From positions 2,822,025-2,866,472 of the forward strand of contig BFEA01000069.1 of the NCBI GenBank assembly GCA_003427395.1: a DNA stretch of 44,448 bases, given 5' to 3'. The notes beneath the pieces are model-generated. The model was not told where the DNA came from. It ran no database searches and saw only the letters and a list, made by a program, of their open reading frames with translations. Position 1 is the first letter of the stretch; each line of letters begins with the position of its first letter. Of the stretch, positions 1-8,849 are shown in pieces. Source of the stretch: Chara braunii. Taxonomy: Eukaryota; Streptophyta; Charophyceae; Charales; Characeae. A program made the translations under genes and the position numbers.

Positions 1-22
1 TTTTTTTTTTTTTTTTTTTTTT
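1..22. repeat. poly(T) tract at window edge
   Basis: The window opens with 22 T. On the minus strand this would be a poly(A) tail, so it could end a retroposon lying beyond the window or simply be low-complexity sequence. No element can be assigned. Confidence 0.6.
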
Positions 23-60
23 AATGATTTAATCTGCAGTTACATAGTAAAATATCTAAG

Positions 61-326
61 AGGAAACGGTGGCTGTGACACACTTTTAGTTTGAAATAGG
101 CAAGAAAAGACAAAGTGGCGCCGGTGTCATGGTGTGAGTTTCGAAATGTGCAAGTTTTAACTTAGCGGGGGACCCGGTCTAAAATCGCACCAGTAACCCC
201 CAGTGGCGCTTGCCAAATTTAGTAGGGTCGCCTTTTTTTTCTTCAAATTGCTCCATTTCGGGAATGGCCAAATTTAGTAGGGTTGCCTATTCTGAACGTT
301 GGGTGTGACTTGAACGTACTTGCCCC
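61..326. repeat. dispersed repeat family A, copy 1
   Basis: About 265 bp that recur at 1,751-1,998 and in part at 2,031-2,153. Shared phrases include TGGCTGTG, AGGCAAGAAAAGACAAAGTGG, GTGTCATGGTGTGAG, TTTAGTAGGGTCGCCTTT and ACTTGCCCC. Copies 1 and 2 are roughly 80% alike by eye. No protein domain, poly(A) tail or inverted end is seen, so the class is unknown. Copies 1 and 2 lie in direct orientation either side of the atp4-like segment. Confidence 0.7.
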
Positions 327-329
327 GAT

Positions 330-835
330 ATTTAGTTTGCGGTGAGTGAAGCCACCTCTGGGGTATCTGACTCGGAAGACCCCACCCATACTCTCTATTC
401 CTAGTATCCCTTTCTTTTTGGTGTAAAGACTGAAGGCAGGTTGCACTACCATCCCTTTCTTTTTCGAGGGCTGGGTTCTACAGTCAGTGGTCTGACTTTT
501 TATCACTTTTATTTGTTTGGTTTTTAATACTCCTGGACCATTTGTTATTTTCATTGGTTAATCTTCAGTTTGTTCAATTTAGCTCAACTCTGACAGCAGA
601 GCCTCTTGAGAACTCATGAGTTGTTGTAATTCCGAAATAACATATTCGCTTCTTGCTTCAAAAGTAGCCTTGAAAGTTTCGCCAAAAGTTTTCTGACTGA
701 ATAAAACAAAACCCACAAAACTAAAAGCTACTAGAATTTCTTCATTATAAAGTAAAATTTGTTTTGAACTTAAATCTATTTTTTTTTTGCTTGTTGAAAC
801 CAACCAAAAAAAGCAAACACATTTAAATTAATGCT
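330..835 (-). other. probable nuclear insertion of mitochondrial DNA (NUMT)
   Basis: AT-rich block between copies of repeat family A. Its minus strand carries an atp4-like reading frame (579-803), followed by a 103-codon open stretch (243-554) that I do not recognise and that partly runs into repeat A. The lack of transposon features, the lysine-rich codon pattern and the atp4 resemblance suggest organellar origin. The exact borders are inferred from where repeat A stops and composition changes. Confidence 0.45.
579..803 (-). pseudogene. atp4: ATP synthase F0 subunit 4 (atp4/ymf39-like), N-terminal fragment
   Basis: A 74-codon frame whose residues 17-70 read like the N-terminus of the mitochondrial F0 stator subunit b of plants (atp4, formerly orf25/ymf39). 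It shows a YNEE motif, a hydrophobic segment ([15 protein letters not shown]) followed by [10 protein letters not shown], then a charged helix with SELQQLM. In the family this subunit anchors the peripheral stalk of ATP synthase in the inner membrane. Plant proteins are roughly 190 residues, so the C-terminal two thirds are missing: the frame stops at TAA after LLSELS. The first codon of the open frame is TTG, not ATG, so the true start may be lost or differ. The assignment rests on recall of the family pattern, not on an alignment. Confidence 0.55.
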
Positions 836-1121
836 CCAAATTTGTGCTCCATTATTTGACAAACTGAGTGGTGGTACGTGTAGCATTTATAACTGAGTGG
901 TGCAGCATTTATTGCCGCCATCCTCATCGTACTGCTTCAACCCGCCCTTTTTTGTTTTTTGTGTTTCGAATGTCCGCCATCCTCATCATCTCTGCTTCAA
1001 CCCACCCTGTTTTGTTCTTTGTGTTTCAAATGTCCGATTCCACTTGGTTGACGCTTGGACGACTAAATTGCTATCATTGTTTTTAGGGGAAACTATGCGG
1101 GAGTCACAAAAATGAGTTCTA
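804..1121. repeat. 60-bp tandem duplication in otherwise featureless DNA
   Basis: Within 915-1,034 a unit of about 60 bp occurs twice in tandem. Each copy has CCGCCATCCTCATC, then CTGCTTCAACCC, then GTGTTTC at matching offsets. Nothing coding is recognisable; the open frames here are overlapping translations of the duplication. Confidence 0.65.
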
Positions 1122-1247
1122 ATTGCAGTATGGACCAAGATACAGTTCTGAATTATTGCAGTTGGGGCAATGTCTACAACCCAGTTTTCTGGCCAGGTAC
1201 GGTGCCCCAACTGCAATTGCAAACTGTATCTTGACGCCTAGTGCAAT
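1122..1247. mobile_element. foldback/MITE-like inverted repeat, ~126 bp
   Basis: The arms at 1,137-1,168 and 1,203-1,232 are inverted repeats sharing AAGATACAGTT and GCAGTTGGGGCA. Weaker complementarity continues outward to ATTGCA/TGCAAT at about 1,122 and 1,247. The loop is about 34 bp. No target duplication is obvious. Size and structure fit a non-autonomous foldback element. Confidence 0.55.
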
Positions 1248-1267
1248 AATAACTCGTATTTGTGTTA

Positions 1268-1351
1268 TGATTCTTCTTCCTCTTCGTCTTCGTCTTCTTC
1301 TTCTTCTTCTTCTTCTTCTTCTTCTTCTTCTTCTTCTTCTTCTTCTTCTTC
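1268..1351. repeat. (TTC)n microsatellite
   Basis: Roughly 25 uninterrupted TTC/CTT units preceded by imperfect units, followed by an (ATT)n-like stretch to about 1,400. It explains the poly-leucine open frame on the plus strand, which is not a gene. Confidence 0.95.
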
Positions 1352-1750
1352 CTAGTATTATTATGATTATGATATTAATATTATTGCTACTATTATTATT
1401 GAAACATGTCAGCCCGCTTCAGGTTTCGAATTTGGAAAGGCAAAAAAAAACAGTAAATGACAGTGTGCTTATGGTGGGAATTTGAAATGGGAAATTCAGT
1501 CAAAATAGCATTCCCCTACCCCCCTTTCTTGGACGCAGGCGTCTGGACACCAAGGCCCTCCCCTGTAGGTATGACCTCCACACTTATTACAAAGGGCCGC
1601 ACAGCTTTTATGGCCTTCCCGAACTCAGCGGCGGCTGTTTTTGTGGCACCATGGATTTTTTATGCCAATCAAACTGGTAGCCGCCGCTGCCCCATTATTA
1701 TTACATTTCTCTGCTTATTTCAAGAGAATATTCAATTATTACCATGTAGT
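1352..1750. other. no recognisable feature
   Basis: ATT-rich sequence, then unique-looking DNA with a 111-codon open frame (1,457-1,792) that shows no family motif, no conserved composition and no supporting context. I see nothing to annotate. Confidence 0.5.
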
Positions 1751-1998
1751 AGGGGAAACTGTGGCTGTGGCACAATTTTAGTTTCGAAATAGGCAAGAAA
1801 AGACAAAGTGGCACCCGTGTCATGGTGTGAGTGTTGAAATCTGCAAGTTTAGTGGGGGTCTAAAACTGCGCCAGTCATTGCCCTTCAGTGGCACTTGGCA
1901 GATTTAGTAGGGTCGCCTTTTTTTTTGCCCCATTTCGGGAACAGCTAATTTCAGTTGCCTTTTCTGAACATTGTGACTCCCACCTACTTGCCCCTACA
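1751..1998. repeat. dispersed repeat family A, copy 2
   Basis: Second copy of the family seen at 61-326, in the same orientation and order of phrases, ending with CCTACAATCTATTATAAG. An A-rich run of 17 nt follows at about 2,011. Confidence 0.7.
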
Positions 1999-2030
1999 AT
2001 CTATTATAAGAAAAAAAAAAAAAAAAGGGT

Positions 2031-2153
2031 CCCTTGGCAGATTTTCTAGGGTTGCCTTTTTCTTGCCCCGTTTCGAGAACCGCTGAAGTACTTGCCCCTA
2101 CTCTGAACGTTGGGTGTGACTCCGAAGTACTTGCCCCTACAATCTATTATAAG
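2031..2153. repeat. dispersed repeat family A, partial copy 3
   Basis: Carries only the right part of the family (TCTAGGGTTGCC, GCCCCGTTTCG, GAACGTTGGGTGTGAC) and ends with the same CCTACAATCTATTATAAG as copy 2. A SINE-like copy is inserted directly at its right edge. Confidence 0.65.
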
Positions 2154-2306
2154 AGAATCTAGGCTACCCAGTTTCCAGCAGGTGCAGCTCCCCACCAATA
2201 GATGGAGTCCCGGACGGGTGCTAGTGGTGTCTGCTCGTATCAGCACCACTAGCAAACCGTCAGGTGTTTTTTTAAAAAAAAAAAAAAAAAAGAGAATCTA
2301 GGCTAC
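2152..2306 (+). mobile_element. SINE-like hairpin element with poly(A) and 16-bp target duplication
   Basis: The body (2,168-2,290) carries the family phrases GTTTCCAGCAGGTG, CTCCCCACCAATAGATGGAG and the stem-loop GTGCTAGTGGTG...CACCACTAGCA, and ends in about 17 A. It is flanked by a perfect 16-bp direct repeat, AGAGAATCTAGGCTAC, at 2,152-2,167 and 2,291-2,306. A poly(A) tail plus a long target duplication is the signature of LINE-type target-primed reverse transcription. The 5' end lacks about 12 nt present in fuller copies, so it is slightly truncated. No tRNA A/B box pair is convincing. Confidence 0.85.
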
Positions 2307-2573
2307 GATCCAAACGGCTCCCGGTGCAGTGCACCGGTTCGTCATGACCATGCGAAAAACGAAATCCAGGGGCCTGCAGGCCCCCCTATATTTTTTTTCC
2401 GTTCCATCTTCTGCCAATGACCAGCGAGAGTCAATGGCCCCGGCGGAGGGAATGGCATGGCAGCTCAGGGTTCTGAGACTGGTGAGTTTCGCAAAGGCAT
2501 TGGGATACCAACCCCCAACCTATTCTGAGGGTAGTAGGACCAGAGCTTTGGGGAGGGACGATAGACTCGATAG

Positions 2574-2707
2574 TTAAACCACCAGTACTTGGGAGACGCC
2601 TTAGCGTTAACGCTACGCGATTTCCGCGGCCGGCGGGCCGTCGCCCGCGCTGCTTCGAGATTTGGGCGGCCGGCGCGGCGCGCAGTGCCCAAGTACTGGT
2701 GGTTTAA
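2574..2707. mobile_element. 134-bp MITE with perfect 20-bp inverted ends
   Basis: TTAAACCACCAGTACTTGGG at 2,574-2,593 is repeated exactly in inverse at 2,688-2,707. The outer TTAA on each side can be read as a TTAA target duplication, as in piggyBac-type elements, leaving 16-bp inverted ends. The interior is very GC-rich, with further GGCCGG/CCGGCC self-complementarity. There is no coding capacity. The perfect arms imply a young insertion. Confidence 0.8.
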
Positions 2708-2873
2708 GGTTCGGACGACAAAGAAAGGGGTCAAAGGAGAATCCCTACTAGACACAGAAGTTGAGGAAATAGTTCAGACGACGGTGGGTCTGTCAGAAGC
2801 CAGAGTATAGGCTTGCCATTAAAAAAAAACTTAATAAAAAGATTACCTGAACAGTAACAAGGGACATCAATAT

Positions 2874-2875
<2 letters not shown>

Positions 2876-2928
<53 letters not shown>
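2876..2928. repeat. poly(T) tract, 53 nt
   Basis: An uninterrupted run of 53 T, possibly the poly(A) tail of a minus-strand retroposon. No SINE or LINE body is recognisable on its right side. Confidence 0.8.
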
Positions 2929-2932
<4 letters not shown>

Positions 2933-3086
2933 ATGTGTTATTAAAGAAGGAAGCCAAGGACTACAAGGTTGAACCCTTACTGTTTGGCGGGAAGGGGACT
3001 CCAAGCACGAGTGGCACTCCGATATATAGATAAACCAAAGACAGGGGTAACCTTCCAATGACAAAAGGTAAAGAAGAAACCAAGAC

Positions 3087-3595
3087 TTAGGCCTGGACCC
3101 CACTGGCCAGCGCCTGGAAAAAGTGGCCGGCCGCGAATTTGTGGCCAACTCGGGTGGAAAGCTTTTGGCACGATTCAGGGAGACTCCACCGCCAACTGGT
3201 GGCGGTGTTTCAGAAACGGGCCGGCTTGCCGATTTAGCAAAACCGCGGAAGGTCCCCTCCCAAAAAGGAAATATTGCTATTCTACGCATCCTGGCGCCCA
3301 TGCGCTGGACCCATGCACTGGACCGAACCTTGCCACTCCCCGCCTTCCACAGTTGGCGCTTTGCCCCACCCCGCCAGAAAAGCCAACTTTTGAAAAGGAA
3401 TGCCGCATCGTGGCGGGGACTTTCCAGCCGCCGACCGAGTAGAATCACGCCCGCCGTGCTTTCCAGGACGGCAGTGGGGTCTACAAAACACGTTCGCATC
3501 TTTCCAAGCCACCTCCCGGCGGCCTGGTGGGGTCCGAAATCGACTTTCCATGCCAAAAGTTTTCCAACCGCCGGCCAATGGGGTCCAGGCATTAG
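3087..3595. mobile_element. ~500-bp foldback element interrupting a LINE tail
   Basis: The arms at 3,091-3,121 and 3,560-3,590 are inverted repeats (27 of 31 match), beginning GCCTGGACCCCA and continuing through TGGCC to TGGAAAA. TTAG borders both ends (3,087-3,090 and 3,592-3,595), as expected if a TTA-type duplication was made, so a PIF/Harbinger-like MITE is plausible. A shorter perfect hairpin, CACCGCCA...TGGCGGTG, lies near 3,190-3,210. The GC-rich interior keeps long frames open on both strands (for example 3,123-3,668); these are not genes. Confidence 0.65.
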
Positions 3596-3665
3596 TGAGA
3601 TGGCTTTGAAAGGATTTCGAAAACACATGAGCTTCCAGGATAAACAGCCGGATTTTAAGGAGATA

Positions 3666-4260
3666 TAATATCTGGAGGGCGTTGAAAAAGATACCTTCTC
3701 AAAGGCATGCAGGTCGAATGTGGCTACAGGCCATGCAGGGCACAGCATCAGCAGTATGGTTGGAGGGGAAGGGAATGGCAATAGACATCAACTGCCAGAG
3801 ATGTGATTGGGGCTGGAAAACTAGCACTCACCTATGGTTACACTGCCCGCAGTCTGAAGAGCTCTGGCGGTGGTCGAAGCACCACTGGCACAATATCGTG
3901 GGTGCTCAATGGGAGTGGTCTGATGATTGGATCTTACATGCAATCCCTCCACAAAAGTCGAATTTCACTATGGGTTGGGGTTATGTGGCCTTTGTCTGCT
4001 GCAGGGGTGCAATCATGAGTATAATTTGGAAAGCACGAAATGCGAAGGTCTTCAGAAAAGAAAGGATGTCACTCCAACAACAGATAAGTCTAGTCAAGGA
4101 ACAGATGCGGTTGGCCATTCGCTCGGACTGGCGGGTCGTGAAGAGCAAAATTTCAAGATTTCGTCGTTCCTGGGCAAAGGCCAATATCTGGGCATCAGTC
4201 TCGACTGAGGGACGTCTGGAAGTCTCCAAGTGGCTACTTCCAAGTAGCAGAGTTCCTTGA
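3666..4260 (+). pseudogene. LINE ORF2 C-terminus with RVT zinc-binding domain (fragment 1)
   Basis: An open frame of about 190 codons. Residues 38-56 hold CQRC-x8-H-x4-C, the C-x2-C-x8-H-x4-C pattern of the zinc-binding region after plant LINE reverse transcriptases, followed by SEELWRW and a basic helical tail. The open frame starts at 3,682, but in-frame LINE-like residues (NIWRALKKIPS) begin near 3,663. The sequence upstream of the foldback element (about 2,930-3,086) could be earlier LINE coding, since two stretches read on in compatible style across the insertion. Only the tail survives, as usual for a 5'-truncated copy. The RT core is absent. Confidence 0.7.
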
Positions 4261-4382
4261 TAGGTTGCAGTGCCAGAGCGTGAGGATAACGCCGGCTTGA
4301 TTGTTTGGTCGCTTTTTTAGACCAAAGGTCCAAAGGAAATAAACAGGCGGTAAACGGGTAGTGCTTAATGATGACGTTCATA

Positions 4383-4471
4383 CACTGGGCCCGGTTTCCA
4401 GCACATGCGGCTCCCCACAAATAGATTGGAGCATTGTTCCCAAAAAAAAAAAAAAAAAACAAAAAAAAACA
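4383..4471 (+). mobile_element. short SINE-like copy
   Basis: Contains GGGCCCGGTTTCCAGCA, CGGCTCCCCACAAATAGATTGGAGC and then runs straight into an A tail of 18 plus 9 A. The hairpin half of the element is missing, so this is either an internal deletion or a head-only subfamily. No target duplication is clear. Confidence 0.7.
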
Positions 4472-4677
4472 CAACCTTTTGTAACCTTTCAGTGGACAGC
4501 TAAGTGTATTTTTCAAACTGAGAGATTAAAACAGGAAGTTGGTGGCATCCAACCGTGAGAGGTAATCAGGCTGAAGGATGGAGGAATTACAAGGTAGTTT
4601 CTTACAACAGCCTCCTTTTTTACGGTGTTTCAAGGCCTTTTGAGAAGACTCAAAGTATTGAGAGAGTGAGTAGTCAT

Positions 4678-4752
4678 GGGACGCTGGACCCGGTTTCCAG
4701 CAGTTGGTTCTGCGGCAACTCCGGGTTGAATTGTGAGGTCCCCGGCCTCCAA
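4678..4752 (+). repeat. SINE-like head joined to repeat B
   Basis: GGGACGCTGGACCCGGTTTCCAGCAG is the 5' head of the SINE-like family. It is followed not by the usual body but by ACTCCGGGTTGAATTGTGAGG and CCCCGGCCTC, which recur at 20,439-20,475 and in part at 19,627-19,646. The junction suggests a chimeric copy. Confidence 0.6.
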
Positions 4753-5337
4753 TTCTCATTGATTTGGAAAGAAAGATGACTTCTTCTCAAAGGCATTGGG
4801 ATGTAAATAAGGACAGATAGGGGATGCGCTGTGCGGATGTACACAAGGACTGATAAGTGATCATGTGTATTTGGATGAACAAGAATGCACGAGGACAGAT
4901 ACCAGGTCCAGGAGCAGCAACCGGTTTCAGATTCGGGTTGCCGCTTCGGCGATTCTGCAATCAGCACACCCTGGCAGTCCACCTCAAATAATTCAACTCC
5001 CTGCCATCCACATGCTGTGTGTCAGTGTGTGAAATATCCGCAGCCCCAACAGTGCACCCCGAAGTGAATGCCTGGGTTGCTGCAGGGCTCTACTCCTAAG
5101 GCTGTGCTCCAAAACCCCCCAAGGGCCCCAACCAGCACCCGCCTTCCCCCCCCCGGGACCCCTGATAGTAGGCTGAAAGCTCGGACTGCAAAAAGACAAA
5201 AAGACAGAGGATCTGAACTCTACCGGGGCAAGGTCCTACTTGCACAGATTAAGAGATTCTGGCCATTGTTCTTTGGTATCTACGGTCAATATCGCTTAAT
5301 TCGTGTAAGTGGGACCTAGCCCCCGGGTCGACATTAT
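4753..5337. other. no recognisable feature
   Basis: Unique-looking sequence without a supported gene. Short open frames on both strands overlap each other and show no family motif. A C-run at about 5,149-5,157 is low complexity. Confidence 0.5.
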
Positions 5338-5426
5338 GCAGTGGAAGATGCATTCTCGTTTCCCACATTTGGGGCGTCCCCGCACAGGACACGAAACGAA
5401 AAACGAAACGAGTGCATCTTCCTGCA
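5338..5426. repeat. 89-bp foldback
   Basis: TGCAGTGGAAGATGCA...CTCGTTT at 5,338-5,361 pairs with AAACGAGTGCATCTTCCTGCA at 5,406-5,426, with two small indels. The loop holds GTCCCCGCAC and CGAAACGAAAAACGAAACG. The same loop phrase occurs in the direct repeats at 26,078-26,282, so this may be a remnant of the same family. Confidence 0.6.
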
Positions 5427-5907
5427 GAAAATGGCCAGGTTCATCGGTTTGCTATAAATAGTAACCAGTGTATTTTGCCCCCTTTCCGTGCGGCTAGACT
5501 TTGGTGAGCGGTGGAGCGAGGCACCATCATTGGGAGGGGGGGTGGACGTGGGCCAGCTACCTTCTTTCCCCGAACATAACGCACCCTGATAATGAGTGCA
5601 TACAAGCAAGGTTTTCGGTCAGGTTCAGGTCAGGTACAGCGGAAATGAGGGTATGCTGTGTTGGGGGAAAGACGGTAGAGCAACCGAGGAGTGCAGATCG
5701 CAAGATGCGAACAGACAAAGACCAACCACCCCGAGCCCATACCCGGCAAACCACGCGACTTCCCAAATGTTCTCCCAGTGGTTTTCCTCCCCAGGGGAGA
5801 GGAAAACCCCATGGGAAAACTTTGCATTCAGAGACAAGGAGCTGCAACAACTGACCAACAAGAAGAAACAGTCATGCCGGAATCAAAATGCCTCCAGACT
5901 GCGCCCA
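5427..5907. other. no recognisable feature
   Basis: Several overlapping open frames of 60-118 codons on both strands, none with a recognisable motif. The even spread over frames suggests chance openness of GC-rich DNA. Confidence 0.45.
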
Positions 5908-6055
5908 GGACGCTGGACTCGTTTTCCAGCAGGTGATGCTCCCCACCAATAGATGGAGCCTCCCTCCTGGTGGTAGTGGTGTCTGCTCTTATCAGCAGCA
6001 CTAACACTGGCGGGGGTTGTTTTTTTTTTTTTTTTTAAAAGAAAAAAAAAAGAAA
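5908..6055 (+). mobile_element. SINE-like hairpin element
   Basis: Shows GGACGCTGGACTCG, TTTCCAGCAGGTGATGCTC, CCACCAATAGATGGAGCC and a weakened form of the tail hairpin (GGTGGTAGTGGTG against CAGCACTAACACTGG). It ends in a T run followed by A-rich sequence, an odd tail for this family. No target duplication is evident. Confidence 0.75.
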
Positions 6056-6056
6056 G

Positions 6057-7079
6057 GCCTTCAACAGGCACATCCTGGGGAAAATGGCCCGCTCCAGCGC
6101 AAGGATATAATGGGAATGCTGCCTCTTCCTACTGGGAGTCTCGAATGGCATCCCATTGGCCCCCCAAATGGGGGATCTACATCATCAGGCATAGGCGGCC
6201 TTGGCGGGGCATGCTTTGCCTCCCGCTTCTCTCTCCCGGTGAGCGAACCTACAGGCACTGCCTACATGGGGAACAGAAGTCAGGGACCGGGATCAGAAAA
6301 GAACCCGGCACCACCAGCAGAACCGACAGCGACCAACCAACAGGACCAGACGATCACTAGCACGAAGGACAAAACACCTGCAACCACCCCACAATCCTTC
6401 CAAGCTCCGATCCTACTGGGACCGGTCACACCGGTGGCCCAACAGGAGACACTGTCCGTAATGGCCCCTCTCATCTTCAAGCAAGCCAACCAGACCACAC
6501 TGCTCCTCATTCAGGTATTACTGATACATGGTTCGAAGCAGGAAGTATGAAGAAAAGGAGTACTGCCTCTTCAGCCAGAATCTGGCCCCCAGATGCCCGT
6601 GGTATTGCAGCAGCACTACCTCCTATCACCCACTCTAAAATACTCATGCAGATATCATGTTGGAGTCTATGACCAATCTCTCCAGACTCCCAAACTTTCC
6701 TTCAAATTTCCCTGTCACCCCGAAAACCGCCCATTCTATAGCTCTACTACCCTTCAAGCCCACCACAAAAATCAGCCTCTTCGGCCTTGTCTGGCCGTCG
6801 GAACCAACAATGTTATCTAGCTGAATACAACATGTCTCTTTCGTATCCAAACCAACTTATGGGGACCAGGGATAATGATGAGGGTGGGAAGGGATCTGGG
6901 AACTCTGATAGAGGGCAAAGTGGTACTGTTGGATCCACATTTGTCCAATCATGGAATATCAGGCGGTAGTCTTTTTGAATTTCTTCGCTATGCTCTTTTT
7001 TGTTTTCTCTCCTCACCCCACTCTCTTCGATTTTTCCAATTTTACCTCCTTGAGATCCTCCGAGCCAAGCGTCACTGAA
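6057..7079 (+). pseudogene. possible LINE 5' part: end of ORF1 and start of ORF2 (fragment 2)
   Basis: A 177-codon frame (6,017-6,550) is rich in Pro, Thr, Gln and Ser, as low-complexity ORF1 regions of plant LINEs often are. Further on, near 6,930-6,970, the frame reads GQSGTVGSTFVQSWNIRR. SWNIR resembles the start of an APE-type endonuclease (usually SWNxRGL). A stop and frameshift follow at once, and the opposite-strand LINE begins near 7,080. The call is tentative because no catalytic endonuclease residue beyond this Asn is present. Confidence 0.35.
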
Positions 7080-7100
7080 TAATTGGATCTGTTGTTGGAT

Positions 7101-7759
7101 TTATTTTTTATTCGTCAGAATTTTTTTATTTTTTTTTACTTTGTCCCATTGAGCTGTGATAACAGTTTGCACCTGGAGTTTAATCGACTCCGTAAAGTCT
7201 GGACCATCCAGCCTGGCACCCTCCCTTTCAAAAGTACAGCGTCGTTGCCAGAGGGCCCAAAGAATGGCTCTTCTGCCGGTTATAAATAGGTTTTGGGAGA
7301 AATCATCTAATTGGTCTGGAGACCATGTCTCGCATAACAGAGCTCGCCAATCCCAAGGCCAATTCAAAGGGGTATTAAAGGAACTCCAAATCATGTCCCA
7401 CCATCGCCATAATCAAACTGTACTGGCGTTGAAGAAAGAAAGATGTGCTCGATGGTTTCTCGAATGATCCTAGATGGGAATGCAGAGGAGCATAGCTTGC
7501 ACCAAGGTAGAGCGATACCCTTCTCTTCCAACGAGGTCCTATCTATTAGCCAATCAGTCGTGGGCAGGCATCGATGGTCAATTTGCCACTGTAGGGAGAC
7601 AATTTTTGTTGGTTTAATCTTAATAGTTTTGAACCACTTAATACGTCTCAGATCATCCTTGCTTACATTTAGTTTTTTTTTTTTTTTTTTTAATATCCGG
7701 GCCCAGTGCCCAAGGCTGATATAATTACGAATGGAAAATATTGAGGCCGGGGTCTTCAC
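7101..7759 (-). pseudogene. LINE ORF2 tail with decayed zinc-binding domain
   Basis: Two overlapping frames (7,759-7,391 and 7,394-7,101) encode IVSLQWQIDHRCLPTTDWLIDRT, closely matching SLQWQIVHRCLPTPDWLVSRT of the LINE tail at 38,776-39,744. Next come CKLC and EHIFLSS, where the final zinc-binding Cys appears lost, and then a basic helical end. A run of Lys codons near 7,680 comes from an inserted T tract. The two frames imply at least one frameshift. Confidence 0.7.
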
Positions 7760-7764
7760 AGTCT

Positions 7765-8130
7765 ACCCGGAGTAACGAAACCAAGAATGCTGAGAAGCGG
7801 GCTCAGCGTCCCTTATGATGACAGAAAGGATCATACTAATGACAAACATAGGATTAAAAGTTTAAGGTGCCGGTTCCATTACCCGGCCAACAAACTTCAG
7901 AACAACAGTCTGCTACAACTAAAACCACTCCCACAAAAGTCCTCAAATGCTCTAAAATCGACGGGACCCTAGCAACCCACCTAAGCTTCCCAGCACTGAC
8001 ATACTCCCTTCTGAGCTCTTCTAGGTCTCACACCCCCACCCTGCTAGTTGTTTAATCCACCTGGTTTCAACACTATCTTTCAATTCTAGTGTAGGCCTCA
8101 ACATGCGGTATGTTGATCTGACTGTCAGTG
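7765..8130. other. foreign segment inside the LINE tail
   Basis: The minus-strand LINE similarity is broken here. It resumes with LNADP-type coding at 8,183-8,428 on one side and the zinc-domain region on the other. The plus strand has a Gln/Thr/Ser-rich frame (7,867-8,055) resembling the low-complexity ORF1 style at 6,057-6,550. It may be a nested fragment of the same plus-strand LINE. No poly(A) or target duplication was seen. Confidence 0.4.
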
Positions 8131-8182
8131 AGTGAATATTGTGCGTGCTCTTTCTACGTTTTTTCAAAGGGATGATCCATGA

Positions 8183-8807
8183 TCAATAAATGGGATCTAG
8201 AGTCAATTTGTTGATTGCACATGATGGTTTGAAGGTCATCCAGTAGTCTTTGTATTTCATAACTCTGATCATGAATACTGGGTCAGCATTGAATAATTCG
8301 GTTTCCTTAGTTTGACTTTCATTGAACCGGTATTTGTGATTGATTGAGAATAAGGAGAGCAAGACTGATCCCTCATCATTTACTAGTACTACGTTTCCTA
8401 TTTGCTGGGAATTCCCTTGGATGCCCATCCAATCACTTTCTTTAAGTTGGGGCCCTTTTGTGAGGATTCTTATTCAATCTATCGGGACGGCTTTTGTGAT
8501 TGTGTCTAGTGCTTTTTCTGTTCTCCTGCAGTACCGCAAGCTAGGCAAGAGGTCAGAGAGAGTACTAGTCCCGGGCTCCTGGGTTCCAGGTGTCCCCAAT
8601 CCTTAGGACCCCATTTTTGACGCAACCTCTCCAGGGGGAATCCATACAATGGAACATCCTTCCTTGTGAATCGGTCAACCATCTGTTGTTGGAAAGGGGT
8701 TGTTGGCAGACCTCCTCCCAACAGTTTGGAGGGATTTTATCTGGTAAGGGTAGTTTGCGCCAGGTCTTGAGGAGATCGGGCCCAAAAGGATCATTTTTAA
8801 TTTCCAT
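8183..8807 (-). pseudogene. LINE ORF2 region between RT and zinc tail
   Basis: Frames 8,807-8,565 and 8,428-8,183 continue the LINE in order. The first holds DLLKTWRKLPLP, QQPLSNNRW and VLRIGDTWNP, matching DMLKLWRKRGPE, RQPLFGNPF and VYTVGDLWDP of the LINE at 39,802-40,959. The second is less conserved. The region joins thumb and zinc domain in plant LINEs and has no known catalytic role. Several stops separate the frames. Confidence 0.7.
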
Positions 8808-8849
8808 TTTTGTGGCTTGACGATGTGGCTTCGCTGGCTGGCTTGAGGA

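Noticed and set aside
1123-1485. 120-codon plus-strand frame with poly-leucine
   Set aside because: Produced by the (TTC)n microsatellite and an inverted repeat.
2168-2290. tRNA-derived SINE
   Set aside because: GTGCTAGTGG only weakly resembles an A box and no B box lies at the right distance.
2927-3781. Long open frames of 284 and 181 codons on opposite strands
   Set aside because: They overlap a GC-rich foldback whose palindromic arms keep stops rare; no motif, and LINE coding on the right explains part of the frame.
4094-4516. 140-codon minus-strand frame
   Set aside because: Antisense of the LINE zinc tail joined to the T-run of a SINE-like copy.
8183-8428. Independent small gene on the minus strand
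   Set aside because: It lies in order within the LINE between RT thumb and zinc tail and is best read as LINE coding.
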